Shown: positions 1 through 7,571 of the stretch, piece by piece
Numbering within the stretch: position 1 is the stretch's first letter
Layout of the letters: every line of letters starts with the position of its first letter
Assembly: GCA_024280335.1 (NCBI GenBank)
Contig: JAJRQI010000021.1
Span: forward strand, 1 to 39,527
From: Deltaproteobacteria bacterium
GTDB lineage: Bacteria > Desulfobacterota > Desulfuromonadia > Desulfuromonadales > Geopsychrobacteraceae
Direction of reading: 5' to 3'
Length of the DNA stretch: 39,527 nucleotides
The notes under the pieces: generated by a model
Seen by the model: only the letters and a program-made list of their open reading frames with translations
Database searches by the model: none
Told to the model about the DNA's origin: nothing
Translations under genes and position numbers: made by a program

Positions 1-140
1 GGGCTACAATATTCGAGTACATCGAAGTATTCTACAATCGCCAGCGGCTGCATTCTTCTAACAGATATGAGGCCCCGCTGGTCTTTGAGATGATGCAAGA
101 AGCTGCGTAATCTTGTGTCCGGAAAAGTGTTGACACATCA
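1..140 (+). mobile_element. 3' end of an IS3-family insertion sequence
   Basis: The first 110 bases encode the C-terminal tail of an IS3-type DDE transposase, followed at 116-140 by a sequence typical of an IS3-family terminal inverted repeat: it begins TGTCCGGAAAAGTGTTGACA and ends in CA at 140. The element enters from the left, so its other end, its orfA and most of its transposase lie outside the window. Directly after the repeat, a minus-strand reading frame resumes that has no 3' part here, which places the insertion junction close to 140/141. The exact end and target duplication cannot be proved without the left end. Confidence 0.8.
3..110 (+). CDS. IS3-family transposase, C-terminal fragment (enters from outside the window)
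   Basis: Reading from base 3, the frame gives ATIFEYIEVFYNRQRLHSSN followed by about 15 more residues and a TAA stop at 108-110. The segment FEYIEVFYNRQRLHSS is the conserved end of the rve integrase core in IS3 transposases: the last helix carrying the catalytic glutamate region, then the YNRxRxHS motif. Only about 35 residues of a protein normally near 280 are visible, so intactness cannot be judged. The frame ends just before the terminal repeat, as expected for this family. Confidence 0.8.
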   Translation, partial: ATIFEYIEVFYNRQRLHSSNRYEAPLVFEMMQEAA

Positions 141-250
141 CGGCTATAATCTATATCGTCGTTTTCGCAGTCATCTTTTGACAGCACATAGAATGTTCTG
201 TCGAGCTCGATAAAATCGTAGCGTGAGTCGAAGGTGGTTAGCTGGTTCAT
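137..250 (-). pseudogene. 5' fragment of a small gene cut by the IS3 element
   Basis: A minus-strand frame starts at ATG 248-250 and reads 38 residues beginning MNQLTTFDSRYDFIELDRTF. It then runs into the insertion-sequence end; the frame after residue 38 is the reverse complement of IS sequence. The fragment is acidic and hydrophilic. I do not recognise a family. A G-rich stretch lies upstream of the ATG but it is not a strong ribosome binding site. The visible part looks like the start of a real protein, but it may be an accidental frame. Confidence 0.4.
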
Positions 251-700
251 TTATTTCATTACCCCGAGTTGACAGATCAGCGAAGCGTCGCAGGCCTGAG
301 ATGGAATTTCCTTAATGTCTCCTCGACTCTGAAGAGCCTGCCGCAGAAGGCCACCCGACATATACCAGGTTGGCGATTAGCCACAGCTTTTCCTGGCACC
401 CCAATAATGTTCCTAAAATTGGACCAACATATATCGAAGCGACTGTTCAGGCAAGCAGCAGCGATTCTCAGACACCCTGCAAAGCAAAACACTCGGCCGG
501 TCGCGATTATCGAAACTTAGAAGTCGTGAAAGACTACCTGCTCCTCCGTCGCCATCCCTTAAGTCCGCTGTATTTTCTGCAAAAGCCCTACCAGATATGG
601 TTCGCAGAGATCTAAAGAAGTTTTGAAAAGAGGTAAACAGACATTTTGCTCGTGACGAAATCTGACAATGACTGTCAGATCAAGTTAGAGTGACTACAAT
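251..700. other. about 450 bases without a convincing gene
   Basis: Short frames exist on both strands but none has a ribosome binding site, a recognisable family or a sensible length. The only structure I can support is an inverted repeat at 660-680 (ATCTGACA, 5-base loop, TGTCAGAT), just downstream of the glpD stop codon. Read on the minus strand it is followed by TTTCG, so it could be a weak terminator for the glp operon. The rest may be decayed sequence next to the insertion element. Confidence 0.5.
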
Positions 701-2317
701 TTAAAGTGCTTCCGTCAAACGCTTTTCCGACAACTGGCTTTCTTCTGCGCAGCGTTGCTGGTCCCAATCCAGCTCTTTGGCCATCAGTTCCAGCACTCTG
801 GGAACTGTCCGCCTGGCTGCCTCACTGTCGAGCAGTGCCAGCGGCAGCCGCCGGGCCAGAACATCGATCACCCGTTCGGCCAGTTCATGGCGCACAGCAT
901 AGAGGACTTCCGCTTCCAGAACCGGGTGATCGTCGACCAGTCGCGCGCCGTAACCGGCTTCGGCCAATTTCGCAACCTGCTCGGCCTGATCGCCGTAGGT
1001 TCGCTGCAGATAGCTGGCAATGTCGGCGGCAAGGCCATAATTTCTAGTCAACTCAAGATCGCCTTTTTCGTCATAGTCGGCAGCACCGATAATCGGCAGA
1101 TGCTCGGTCTGACAGGTCGGCTTCGGTGCGGACAGGTTGAACTGCTTGAGCGCATAATCCACGGTATCCAGGGCCATTTTTCGATAGGTTGTCCATTTGC
1201 CGCCGGCGATCGTCAGCAGGCCGTCAGGACTCTCTTCAAGCACATGGTCGCGGGCCAGTTTTGCTGTATCGGTTGCCTTGGGATCGGAGACCAGCGGTCG
1301 CAGTCCTGACCAGACGGCCTTGATATCCGATTTTTCGACCTGCAGGTTGAAATAACGGCTGAGGTGGCGCAACAGATAATCGACCTCTGCTGCCAGGGGT
1401 TGCGGATGCTCGCTGAGCTCTGCCGGTTCGTCGGTGGTACCGACCAGGGCGTGATTTTCCCAGGGCAACACAAACAGCACCCGGCCATCTTCGGTTTGCG
1501 GAATCATCAGGCCGGTGTCGGGCGGGGCGAAACGTTTATCCAGTACGATATGGATGCCGCTGCTGGCCGAAAGGATTTTTGTCGCAGCAGGGTTGTCCAT
1601 CTGCCTGATCTGATCGGCAAACGGCCCGGCTGCATTGATCACTCCTTTGGCTCGCAACTGCCAGGTTGCGCCGCTCAAAGAATCGATCAGCTCCGCTCCG
1701 ACGATTTTTCCATTTTCCTTGAAAAGTCCGGTGGCCGCCACATGGTTGACAATGGTTGCACCCTGTCGTTCTGCGGTTAAGGCCAGTGACAGGGCCATCC
1801 GTGCATCGTTAAACTGGCCGTCATAATAGAGTACTCCGGCTTTCAGCCCGGCGGCTTTCACGGTCGGAAAACGACGCAGAACTTCCTTGCGACTTAACAG
1901 GCGACTGCGACCGATATTGCGTTTTCCGGAAAGGATGTCGTAGAGCTTGAGGCCGGTAAAAACATAAGGGACGTCGATCCAGCGATACAGCGGGGTGACC
2001 AGGGCAAGGCGGTTCGACAGGTGTGGCGCATTTTTTAACAGCACATAGCGTTCACGCAGACCATCTTTGACCAGGTTGTACTGGACGCGATCGAGCTTTT
2101 TCACCGCCATCTCCAGGTAACGAACCCCGCCGTGCACCAGCTTGGTACTGCGACTGCTGGTCCCTTCGGCAAAATCATTCTTTTCAATCAGTGCGACCTT
2201 CAGACCGCGGCTTGCCGCATCCAGCGCAACCCCGCAGCCGGTAGCACCGCCGCCGATAACCAGCAGGTCAAAAACGCTGCCATCTTGCAGCTGCTGTAAG
2301 TTTTGCTGTCTGGCCAT
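701..2317 (-). CDS. glpD: aerobic-type glycerol-3-phosphate dehydrogenase, FAD-dependent
   Basis: 538 residues, close to the usual 500-540. GlpD oxidises sn-glycerol 3-phosphate to dihydroxyacetone phosphate at the inner membrane and passes electrons to quinone. Residues about 19-30 form the FAD-binding loop (VIGGGATGCG), followed by IEKNDFAEGTSSRSTKLVHG, the segment typical of this family. The C-terminal third matches the extra helical domain of GlpD. The ATG is preceded by GGTGGAGAGGCGAGT, a reasonable ribosome binding site. It is the last gene of the glp operon but is separated from glpV by 146 bases that carry a terminator-like hairpin, so it may be expressed at a lower level or from its own promoter. 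Confidence 0.96.
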   Translation of the reverse strand: MARQQNLQQLQDGSVFDLLVIGGGATGCGVALDAASRGLKVALIEKNDFAEGTSSRSTKLVHGGVRYLEMAVKKLDRVQYNLVKDGLRERYVLLKNAPHLSNRLALVTPLYRWIDVPYVFTGLKLYDILSGKRNIGRSRLLSRKEVLRRFPTVKAAGLKAGVLYYDGQFNDARMALSLALTAERQGATIVNHVAATGLFKENGKIVGAELIDSLSGATWQLRAKGVINAAGPFADQIRQMDNPAATKILSASSGIHIVLDKRFAPPDTGLMIPQTEDGRVLFVLPWENHALVGTTDEPAELSEHPQPLAAEVDYLLRHLSRYFNLQVEKSDIKAVWSGLRPLVSDPKATDTAKLARDHVLEESPDGLLTIAGGKWTTYRKMALDTVDYALKQFNLSAPKPTCQTEHLPIIGAADYDEKGDLELTRNYGLAADIASYLQRTYGDQAEQVAKLAEAGYGARLVDDHPVLEAEVLYAVRHELAERVIDVLARRLPLALLDSEAARRTVPRVLELMAKELDWDQQRCAEESQLSEKRLTEAL

Positions 2318-2360
2318 ACTCGCCTCTCCACCGCAGCGGTCCCGCGATTGAATCCTGTAG

Positions 2361-2397
2361 AAAAATCAGGGGCCGGGGTTAGCAACCCGAGCCCCTG
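2361..2397 (-). terminator. Rho-independent terminator-like hairpin between glpV and glpD
   Basis: On the minus strand CAGGGGC pairs with GCCCCTG (2367-2397) and an inner GGGTT pairs with AACCC around a short loop. The stem is followed by ATTTTTC, a run of five T (2361-2365 on the plus strand). A second, smaller stem (CTGGCCT/AGGCCAG, 2416-2439) lies just upstream. The position inside the operon suggests partial termination after the transporter genes, or 3' end protection of their mRNA. Confidence 0.7.
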
Positions 2398-2463
2398 AAG
2401 GCTGTTCTTCGGATACTGGCCTCAATTGCTAAAGGCCAGGTTTTCAAATATCAACAGTGACAA

Positions 2464-4218
2464 TCAACGAACTCTACCTTCACGCCAGGCTTTGATCAGG
2501 TCATCATAATTAACCGTCTCGCCCTGCGGTTTTTCGTTGGCAAGTTTCGCTTTCGGTGAGCCGGGCTTATTCAGCCAGTAAGCCTCATCCCGCTCTTTGT
2601 TCAGTTTCGGCCCCATATCTCCCTGGGCTTTACTCCGGGCGATCCGTTTGAGAACCTTGTCCTGCTCGCGAGCCAGGTTATCCATGGCGGTATCGACCGT
2701 CACTTCACCGGCGACCGCTTCGCCGATATTCTGCCACCAGAGCTGGGCAAGTTTCGGATAATCAGGAACATTGGTTCCAGTCGGCGTCCAGGCAACGCGG
2801 GCCGGGCTGCGGTAGAATTCGACCAGTCCGCCAAGTTGCGGCGCACGTTTGGTGAACGACACATGGTTAATGTCGCTGTCACGAATCGGCGTCAGACCGA
2901 CATGGGTCTTCTTCAGCGAGACGGTTTTGGCGACGCAGAATTGCGCGAACAACCAGGCGGCCTTACGCCGCTTTACCGGGGTGCTTTTAAACAGGGTCCA
3001 AGAGCCGGCATCCTGATAGCCGAGCTTCATCCCTTCTTCCCAGTAGGGGCCGTGCGGTGACGGAGCCATCCGCCATTTCGGGGTGCCGTCCGCATTGACC
3101 ACCGGGGTTCCCCCTTCGACCATCGATGCGGTAAAGGCGGTGTACCAGAAAATCTGCTGGGCGACATTACCTTTTGCCAGGCTCGGCAGCGACTGGTAAA
3201 AGTCCATACCGAGAGCGCCGGGAGGAGCATACTTGCGCAACCACTCCATATATTTGCGCAACGAATACTTTGCTGCCGGGCCGTTGGTGGCACCGCCGCG
3301 GCTGACGCTGGAACCGACCGGACGGTTGTTTTCATCGACCCGGATACCCCATTCATCTACCGGTTTGCCATTCGGGATCCCTTTATCGCCGGCACCGGCC
3401 ATCGACAGCCAGGCATCGGTAAAGCGCCAGCCGAGATCGGGAGCTTTTTTACCGTAATCCATGTGACCATAGACCGCTTTCCCATCAATTTCACGGACAT
3501 GCTCGCTGAAGAACTCAGCAATATCTTCATAGGCGGACCAGTTGACCGGAACCCCCAGCTCGTAGCCATAGAGTTTTTTGAACTGTGCCTTGAAGTCGGC
3601 ACGGTTAAACCAGTCATAACGGAACCAGTAAAGGTTGGCAAACTGCTGGTCAGGCAGTTGGTAAAGCTTGCCGTCCGGGGCGGTGGTGAACGATTTGCCC
3701 ATGAAATCATCAATATCGAGAGTCGGCAGGGTCACATCTTTGCCTTCACCGGCCATCCAGTCGGTCAGGTTAACCACGTAGCCATAGCGATAGTGGGTGC
3801 CGATCAGGTCGGAGTCGTTGATGTAGGCATCAAAGACATTTTCACCCGACTGCATCTGAATCTGCAGTTTCTCAATGACGTCACCTTCCTGAATCAGATC
3901 GTGGACGACTTCGATTCCGGTGATCTCCTGAAAGGCCTTGGTGAGTACCTTTGACTCGTACTCGTGGGTCGGAATGGTCTCGGAAACAACCTTGATCTTC
4001 ATCCCCTTGAAGGGCTTGGCGGCATTGATAAACCATTCCATCTCTTGCAACTGTTCAGCTTTTGAAAGGGTCGAAGGCTGAAATTCGCTATCGACCCATT
4101 TCTTTGCTGCGGCCAGATCTGCACTTGCCGATGTCGTGAAGAACATCAACAAAGCAGCGGTGAGACCGATCAACCGTCCCACGGGTGATTTTTGCCTGCG
4201 GATTGCACCTGCCATCAT
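2464..4218 (-). CDS. glpV: glycerol ABC transporter periplasmic substrate-binding protein
   Basis: 584 residues, matching the large size of the rhizobial GlpV glycerol-binding protein. It is a type-1 extracellular solute-binding protein that delivers glycerol to GlpPQ in the periplasm. The N-terminus is a Sec signal peptide: basic residues to about 15, hydrophobic core LIGLTAALLMFF, likely cleavage after ASA near residue 33. I chose ATG 4216-4218 because AGGAGG sits directly upstream; the open frame continues 32 codons further upstream but without a signal-like start. Gene order with two ATPases, two permeases and a DUF2160 protein fixes the substrate as glycerol more firmly than the sequence alone would. 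A hairpin-rich 268-base gap separates it from glpU. Confidence 0.92.
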   Translation of the reverse strand: MMAGAIRRQKSPVGRLIGLTAALLMFFTTSASADLAAAKKWVDSEFQPSTLSKAEQLQEMEWFINAAKPFKGMKIKVVSETIPTHEYESKVLTKAFQEITGIEVVHDLIQEGDVIEKLQIQMQSGENVFDAYINDSDLIGTHYRYGYVVNLTDWMAGEGKDVTLPTLDIDDFMGKSFTTAPDGKLYQLPDQQFANLYWFRYDWFNRADFKAQFKKLYGYELGVPVNWSAYEDIAEFFSEHVREIDGKAVYGHMDYGKKAPDLGWRFTDAWLSMAGAGDKGIPNGKPVDEWGIRVDENNRPVGSSVSRGGATNGPAAKYSLRKYMEWLRKYAPPGALGMDFYQSLPSLAKGNVAQQIFWYTAFTASMVEGGTPVVNADGTPKWRMAPSPHGPYWEEGMKLGYQDAGSWTLFKSTPVKRRKAAWLFAQFCVAKTVSLKKTHVGLTPIRDSDINHVSFTKRAPQLGGLVEFYRSPARVAWTPTGTNVPDYPKLAQLWWQNIGEAVAGEVTVDTAMDNLAREQDKVLKRIARSKAQGDMGPKLNKERDEAYWLNKPGSPKAKLANEKPQGETVNYDDLIKAWREGRVR

Positions 4219-4486
4219 CTCTCCTCCTTCCTGCGGACCCCCATTAATATACCCGGTTTCCCGAGTCTCAGTGCCGGTGCGAAGGTCCTGAACACCAAAC
4301 AATGAGGAACTCATGTAAGAGTTCTAGTGTCACGTCAATGCTGAAATGACGTAATTCAACGCCGTTATTTTTTGTGCCGGCAAGGCATGTCTTGAGTTGC
4401 ATAGTTGTAACTACGTGGCTCAAGACATAACGAAGCTGGCGCGGAAAAGAACAAGTTGGATGCGTCAGTTTGTCGTTGACGCGGCA
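4219..4486. repeat. hairpin-rich spacer between glpU and glpV
   Basis: The spacer holds a strong imperfect palindrome at 4387-4428: ATGTCTTGAG pairs perfectly with CTCAAGACAT, with an inner TAGTT-GT-AACTA stem. A second stem (GCGTCA/TGACGC) lies at 4462-4482. Neither is followed by a clear T run on the minus strand, so I do not call them terminators. They may protect mRNA ends or allow glpV to be expressed at a level different from the permease genes, as binding proteins usually are. Confidence 0.6.
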
Positions 4487-4765
4487 CTAACCCCAACGCA
4501 TCAAAACAATCATCCAGATCAGCGCAAGCACAAAAGCGATCCAGAGATTTAAACTGGTCAGGCCGATCCAGGCCAGATGGATAAAGGCGCTGCTGAGCAG
4601 ACCGATAAACAGACGATCACCCGGAGTGGTGGCGATCGGCAAAAAACCCTTGCGTTCAATACTGGGAGCTTTGATTTGCCAGACCGTCATCGCCACCAGC
4701 AAGCAAGCGATGGTGATAAAGAAGATTGCTGTCGGCAGGGTCCAGGCCATCCATTTCAGAGACAT
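4487..4765 (-). CDS. glpU: small membrane protein of the glycerol transporter operon (DUF2160 type)
   Basis: 92 residues, starting at MSLKWMAWTLPTAIFFITIA; ATG 4763-4765 follows GGGAGGG at a good distance. Three hydrophobic segments are visible: about residues 5-26, one near FIGLLSSAFIHLAWIGL, and one at the C-terminus (LWIAFVLALIWMIVLMRW). Position between the permease and binding-protein genes, together with this length and hydrophobicity, matches GlpU of rhizobial glycerol operons, whose exact role is not known to me. It starts 13 bases after the glpQ stop, so it is surely co-transcribed. Confidence 0.85.
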   Translation of the reverse strand: MSLKWMAWTLPTAIFFITIACLLVAMTVWQIKAPSIERKGFLPIATTPGDRLFIGLLSSAFIHLAWIGLTSLNLWIAFVLALIWMIVLMRWG

Positions 4766-4778
4766 CACAACCCTCCCG

Positions 4779-5582
4779 TTAAACCCGACCGAGGGCAAAG
4801 CCCTTGGCCAGGTGGTTACGTACGAAATAGATCACCAGCGCGCCCGGTACAATCGTCAGGATGCCGGCCGCCGCCAGTAATCCCCAATCCAGCCCTGAAG
4901 CGCTGACGGTCCGCGTCATGGTTGCAGCGATCGGCTTTGCTGCCGTGGTCGTCAAGGTTCTGGCCAGCAGCAGTTCAACCCAGGAAAACATGAAACAGAA
5001 AAACGCCGTGACGCCGATTCCGGTACGGATCAGCGGCGTGAAGATGGTCAGGAAGAAGCGTGGAAAACTGTACCCGTCGATATAGGCCATCTCATCGATT
5101 TCCCGCGGGATTCCCGACATAAAACCTTCCAGAATCCAGACTGCCAGCGGCACATTGAACAGGCAGTGAGAGAGCGCTACGGCAAAATGGGTATCGATCA
5201 GGCCGAAGGTTGAGTAGAGCTGGAAGAACGGCAGCAGAAAAACCGCCGGTGGCGCCATCCGATTGGTCAGCAGCCAGAAAAACAGGTGTTTGTCACCAAG
5301 AAAGCTGTAGCGCGAAAACGCATAGGCGGCCGGGAGCGCTGTCAACAGGGAGATTACAACGTTCATACTGACGTAGTAAATACTGTTCAGGTAGCCCGAG
5401 TACCAGGACTTGTCAGTGAAAATTTTCAGATAGTTGTCGATGGTCGGCTCTTGCGGGTAAAAGGAAAATACGCTGAGGATGTCGGCATTGGTCCGCAGTG
5501 ACATGTTCAGCATCCAGTAGATCGGCAAAAGCAGCAGGATGAAATAGATAATCAGCCCGATGGTTCTCTTCTGGAACTTCAT
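4779..5582 (-). CDS. glpQ: glycerol ABC transporter permease, second subunit
   Basis: 267 residues, MalG/UgpE-like inner-membrane permease of the binding-protein-dependent type. It begins with a short cytoplasmic basic stretch and a hydrophobic helix (IGLIIYFILLLLPIYWML), and shows about six membrane segments. The cytoplasmic coupling loop that docks on the ATPase is seen as EIDEMAYIDGYSFPRFFLTI, an EAA-loop motif. Its ATG overlaps the TGA of glpP by four bases (5579-5582), a sign of translational coupling and a one-to-one partner ratio. Function as part of the GlpSTPQUV glycerol importer is inferred from the operon. Confidence 0.92.
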   Translation of the reverse strand: MKFQKRTIGLIIYFILLLLPIYWMLNMSLRTNADILSVFSFYPQEPTIDNYLKIFTDKSWYSGYLNSIYYVSMNVVISLLTALPAAYAFSRYSFLGDKHLFFWLLTNRMAPPAVFLLPFFQLYSTFGLIDTHFAVALSHCLFNVPLAVWILEGFMSGIPREIDEMAYIDGYSFPRFFLTIFTPLIRTGIGVTAFFCFMFSWVELLLARTLTTTAAKPIAATMTRTVSASGLDWGLLAAAGILTIVPGALVIYFVRNHLAKGFALGRV

Positions 5583-6451
5583 GACTTATCTCCCGTTCCG
5601 ACCTTCAGCAGGGCCTGATAGAACAACCAGCAGAACAGCAGGGCGATCAGGAAATAGATCATCGAGAAGGCTGCCGCCGGACCCAGGTCGAACTGACCGA
5701 CCGCCAGTTTGACCAGGTAGATCGACAAAAATGTCGTTGAGTTACCGGGTCCACCGCCGGTTAAGACAAAGGGCTCAGCGTAGATCAGGAAGCTGTCCAT
5801 GAAGCGCAGCAGCACGGCAATGGTCAGCACGCCGCGCATTTTCGGCAGCTGAATGTAGCGGAACGTAGCCCAGGTTGACGCGCCGTCGATGCGGGCGGCC
5901 TGAAAATAGGCCTCGGGGATCGCTTGCAGCCCGGCATAGGCGAGCAAAACCACCAACGGCGTCCAGTGCCAGACCTCCATCATAAGTACAGTAACCCAGG
6001 CGTCAAAAGGCGCCGCGGTATGATCGAAGGGAATGCCGAGACCGTTGATCGCCGCACCCAGAAGACCGATATCGGGGCGCATGAAAATGATCCAGATGGT
6101 GCCGATAACATTCCATGGGATCAGTAACGGCAGCGCCACCAGCACCAGGCTGAGTGAAGCGGCCCAACCTCGTTTCGGCATCATCAGAGCAATCAGAATG
6201 CCCAGCGGGATTTCAATCAGCAGCACCAGCGAGGAGAACAGCAACTGGCGCTTGAGCGCGGCATGCAGCCGTGGGTCGGTCAACGCCTCCTGATACCATT
6301 CAATGCCGACAAAGACCCGCTGGTCAGGGCCGAAGATATCCTGCAGCGAGTAGTTGACGACCGTCATCAGCGGCAGGATGGCGGATACGGCCACGACCAG
6401 AAATACCGGGATGACCATGAACCAGGCTTTGTTATCTTGCCATTTTTTCAT
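5579..6451 (-). CDS. glpP: glycerol ABC transporter permease, first subunit
   Basis: 290 residues from MKKWQDNKAWFMVIPVFLVV; the ATG at 6449-6451 overlaps the TGA of glpT by four bases, which decides the start over a longer upstream frame that would run 60 codons into glpT. It is a MalF/UgpA-like permease with about six membrane segments. The EAA coupling loop is seen as EAYFQAARIDGASTWATFRY. It should form a heterodimeric channel with GlpQ in the inner membrane. Confidence 0.92.
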   Translation of the reverse strand: MKKWQDNKAWFMVIPVFLVVAVSAILPLMTVVNYSLQDIFGPDQRVFVGIEWYQEALTDPRLHAALKRQLLFSSLVLLIEIPLGILIALMMPKRGWAASLSLVLVALPLLIPWNVIGTIWIIFMRPDIGLLGAAINGLGIPFDHTAAPFDAWVTVLMMEVWHWTPLVVLLAYAGLQAIPEAYFQAARIDGASTWATFRYIQLPKMRGVLTIAVLLRFMDSFLIYAEPFVLTGGGPGNSTTFLSIYLVKLAVGQFDLGPAAAFSMIYFLIALLFCWLFYQALLKVGTGDKS

Positions 6452-7560
6452 TGTCCAGGCTCCAGATCCACAGGTTGCTGCACAGCGATTTCGACCAGTT
6501 GCCCGGCGGCATAAATTCTGATCCATTGCGGCTGAAATTCCAGAAATCCGCGTTCTACCGGAACCTGCTGGTCTTCCGAAAGTTTGACCTTGAGGCTCTG
6601 CTCGGCAAAGTGGACCGTAACTATTTTGCAATTACCCAGGTCCTCCACCCCTTGGATGGCAACCGGATGGCTCCCCGGAACTTCTTGGGGATGAAGTTTC
6701 AGAAATTCGGGACGGATGCCCAGCTCGAAGTCACCCTTGAGCTTTTCGCTGCCGTTAGCGACCAGGATCTGCCGATCCCCGACCGCAGCGCTGCCGTTCT
6801 GCATCCGGCAGGGTAAAAAATTCATCCCCGGGCTGCCGATGAAGTAGCCGACAAAGGTATGTTGCGGATTCTCAAAGAGATCCTGCGGGGTACCGATCTG
6901 CATGACCTGCCCTTGGTTCATCACCACCACCTGGTCGGCAAAGGTCAGTGCCTCCAATTGATCATGGGTGACGTAAACCATCGTCAACTTGAAGCGACCG
7001 TGGATCTGTTTCAGCTTGCGCCGCAACAGCAGTTTAAGGTGCGGGTCGATAACGGTCAGCGGTTCGTCAAACAGAATCGCGGCAACATCACTGCGTACCA
7101 GGCCCCGGCCGAGGGAAATTTTTTGCTTGGCATCGGCGCTTAAGTTGGCCGCGCGTTTGTGCAGCACCTCCTGCAGTTCCAGCATCTCGGCAATCTCTTC
7201 GACACGTTCGCGGATCGCCGGCTCCGGCAGCTTGCGGTTGCGCAGCGGGAAGGCCAGATTATCATAAACACTCATAGTGTCGTAGACCACCGGAAACTGA
7301 AAAACCTGAGCGATATTACGCTCCTGAGGAGGCAAGTCGGTAACATCCCGGCCGTCGAACAGGACCTGCCCTTCCGAGGGTTGGACTAAGCCGGAAATGA
7401 TGTTCAACAGGGTGGTTTTGCCGCAACCGGAGGGGCCCAGCAGGGCATAGGCTTTGCCATCTTCCCAGACATGCTCCATTTTGCGTAGCGCATAATCGGT
7501 CTCGTCGGCCGGCTGGGCAAGATAGGAGTGAGCCAGTCGGTGTAAATTGATTCGTGCCAT
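6448..7560 (-). CDS. glpT: glycerol ABC transporter ATP-binding protein with degenerate signature motif
   Basis: 370 residues, MalK/UgpC-type ATPase with a C-terminal regulatory domain from about residue 240. Walker A is intact (GPSGCGKT, about 42-49), Walker B is LFDE (about 163-166) and the switch histidine is present (VTHDQLEA, H199). The ABC signature is abnormal: LSADAKQK at about 140-147 instead of LSGGQ. Its partner GlpS has the opposite set of defects, so the pair should have one good and one poor ATP site. This GlpT is unrelated to the glycerol-3-phosphate permease of E. coli that shares the name. It starts 11 bases after glpS. Confidence 0.92.
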   Translation of the reverse strand: MARINLHRLAHSYLAQPADETDYALRKMEHVWEDGKAYALLGPSGCGKTTLLNIISGLVQPSEGQVLFDGRDVTDLPPQERNIAQVFQFPVVYDTMSVYDNLAFPLRNRKLPEPAIRERVEEIAEMLELQEVLHKRAANLSADAKQKISLGRGLVRSDVAAILFDEPLTVIDPHLKLLLRRKLKQIHGRFKLTMVYVTHDQLEALTFADQVVVMNQGQVMQIGTPQDLFENPQHTFVGYFIGSPGMNFLPCRMQNGSAAVGDRQILVANGSEKLKGDFELGIRPEFLKLHPQEVPGSHPVAIQGVEDLGNCKIVTVHFAEQSLKVKLSEDQQVPVERGFLEFQPQWIRIYAAGQLVEIAVQQPVDLEPGQ

Positions 7561-7571
7561 GGCCGCTGCTT

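Noticed and set aside
277-615. short frames of 70-83 codons on both strands
   Set aside because: No ribosome binding sites, no family likeness, overlapping each other on opposite strands.
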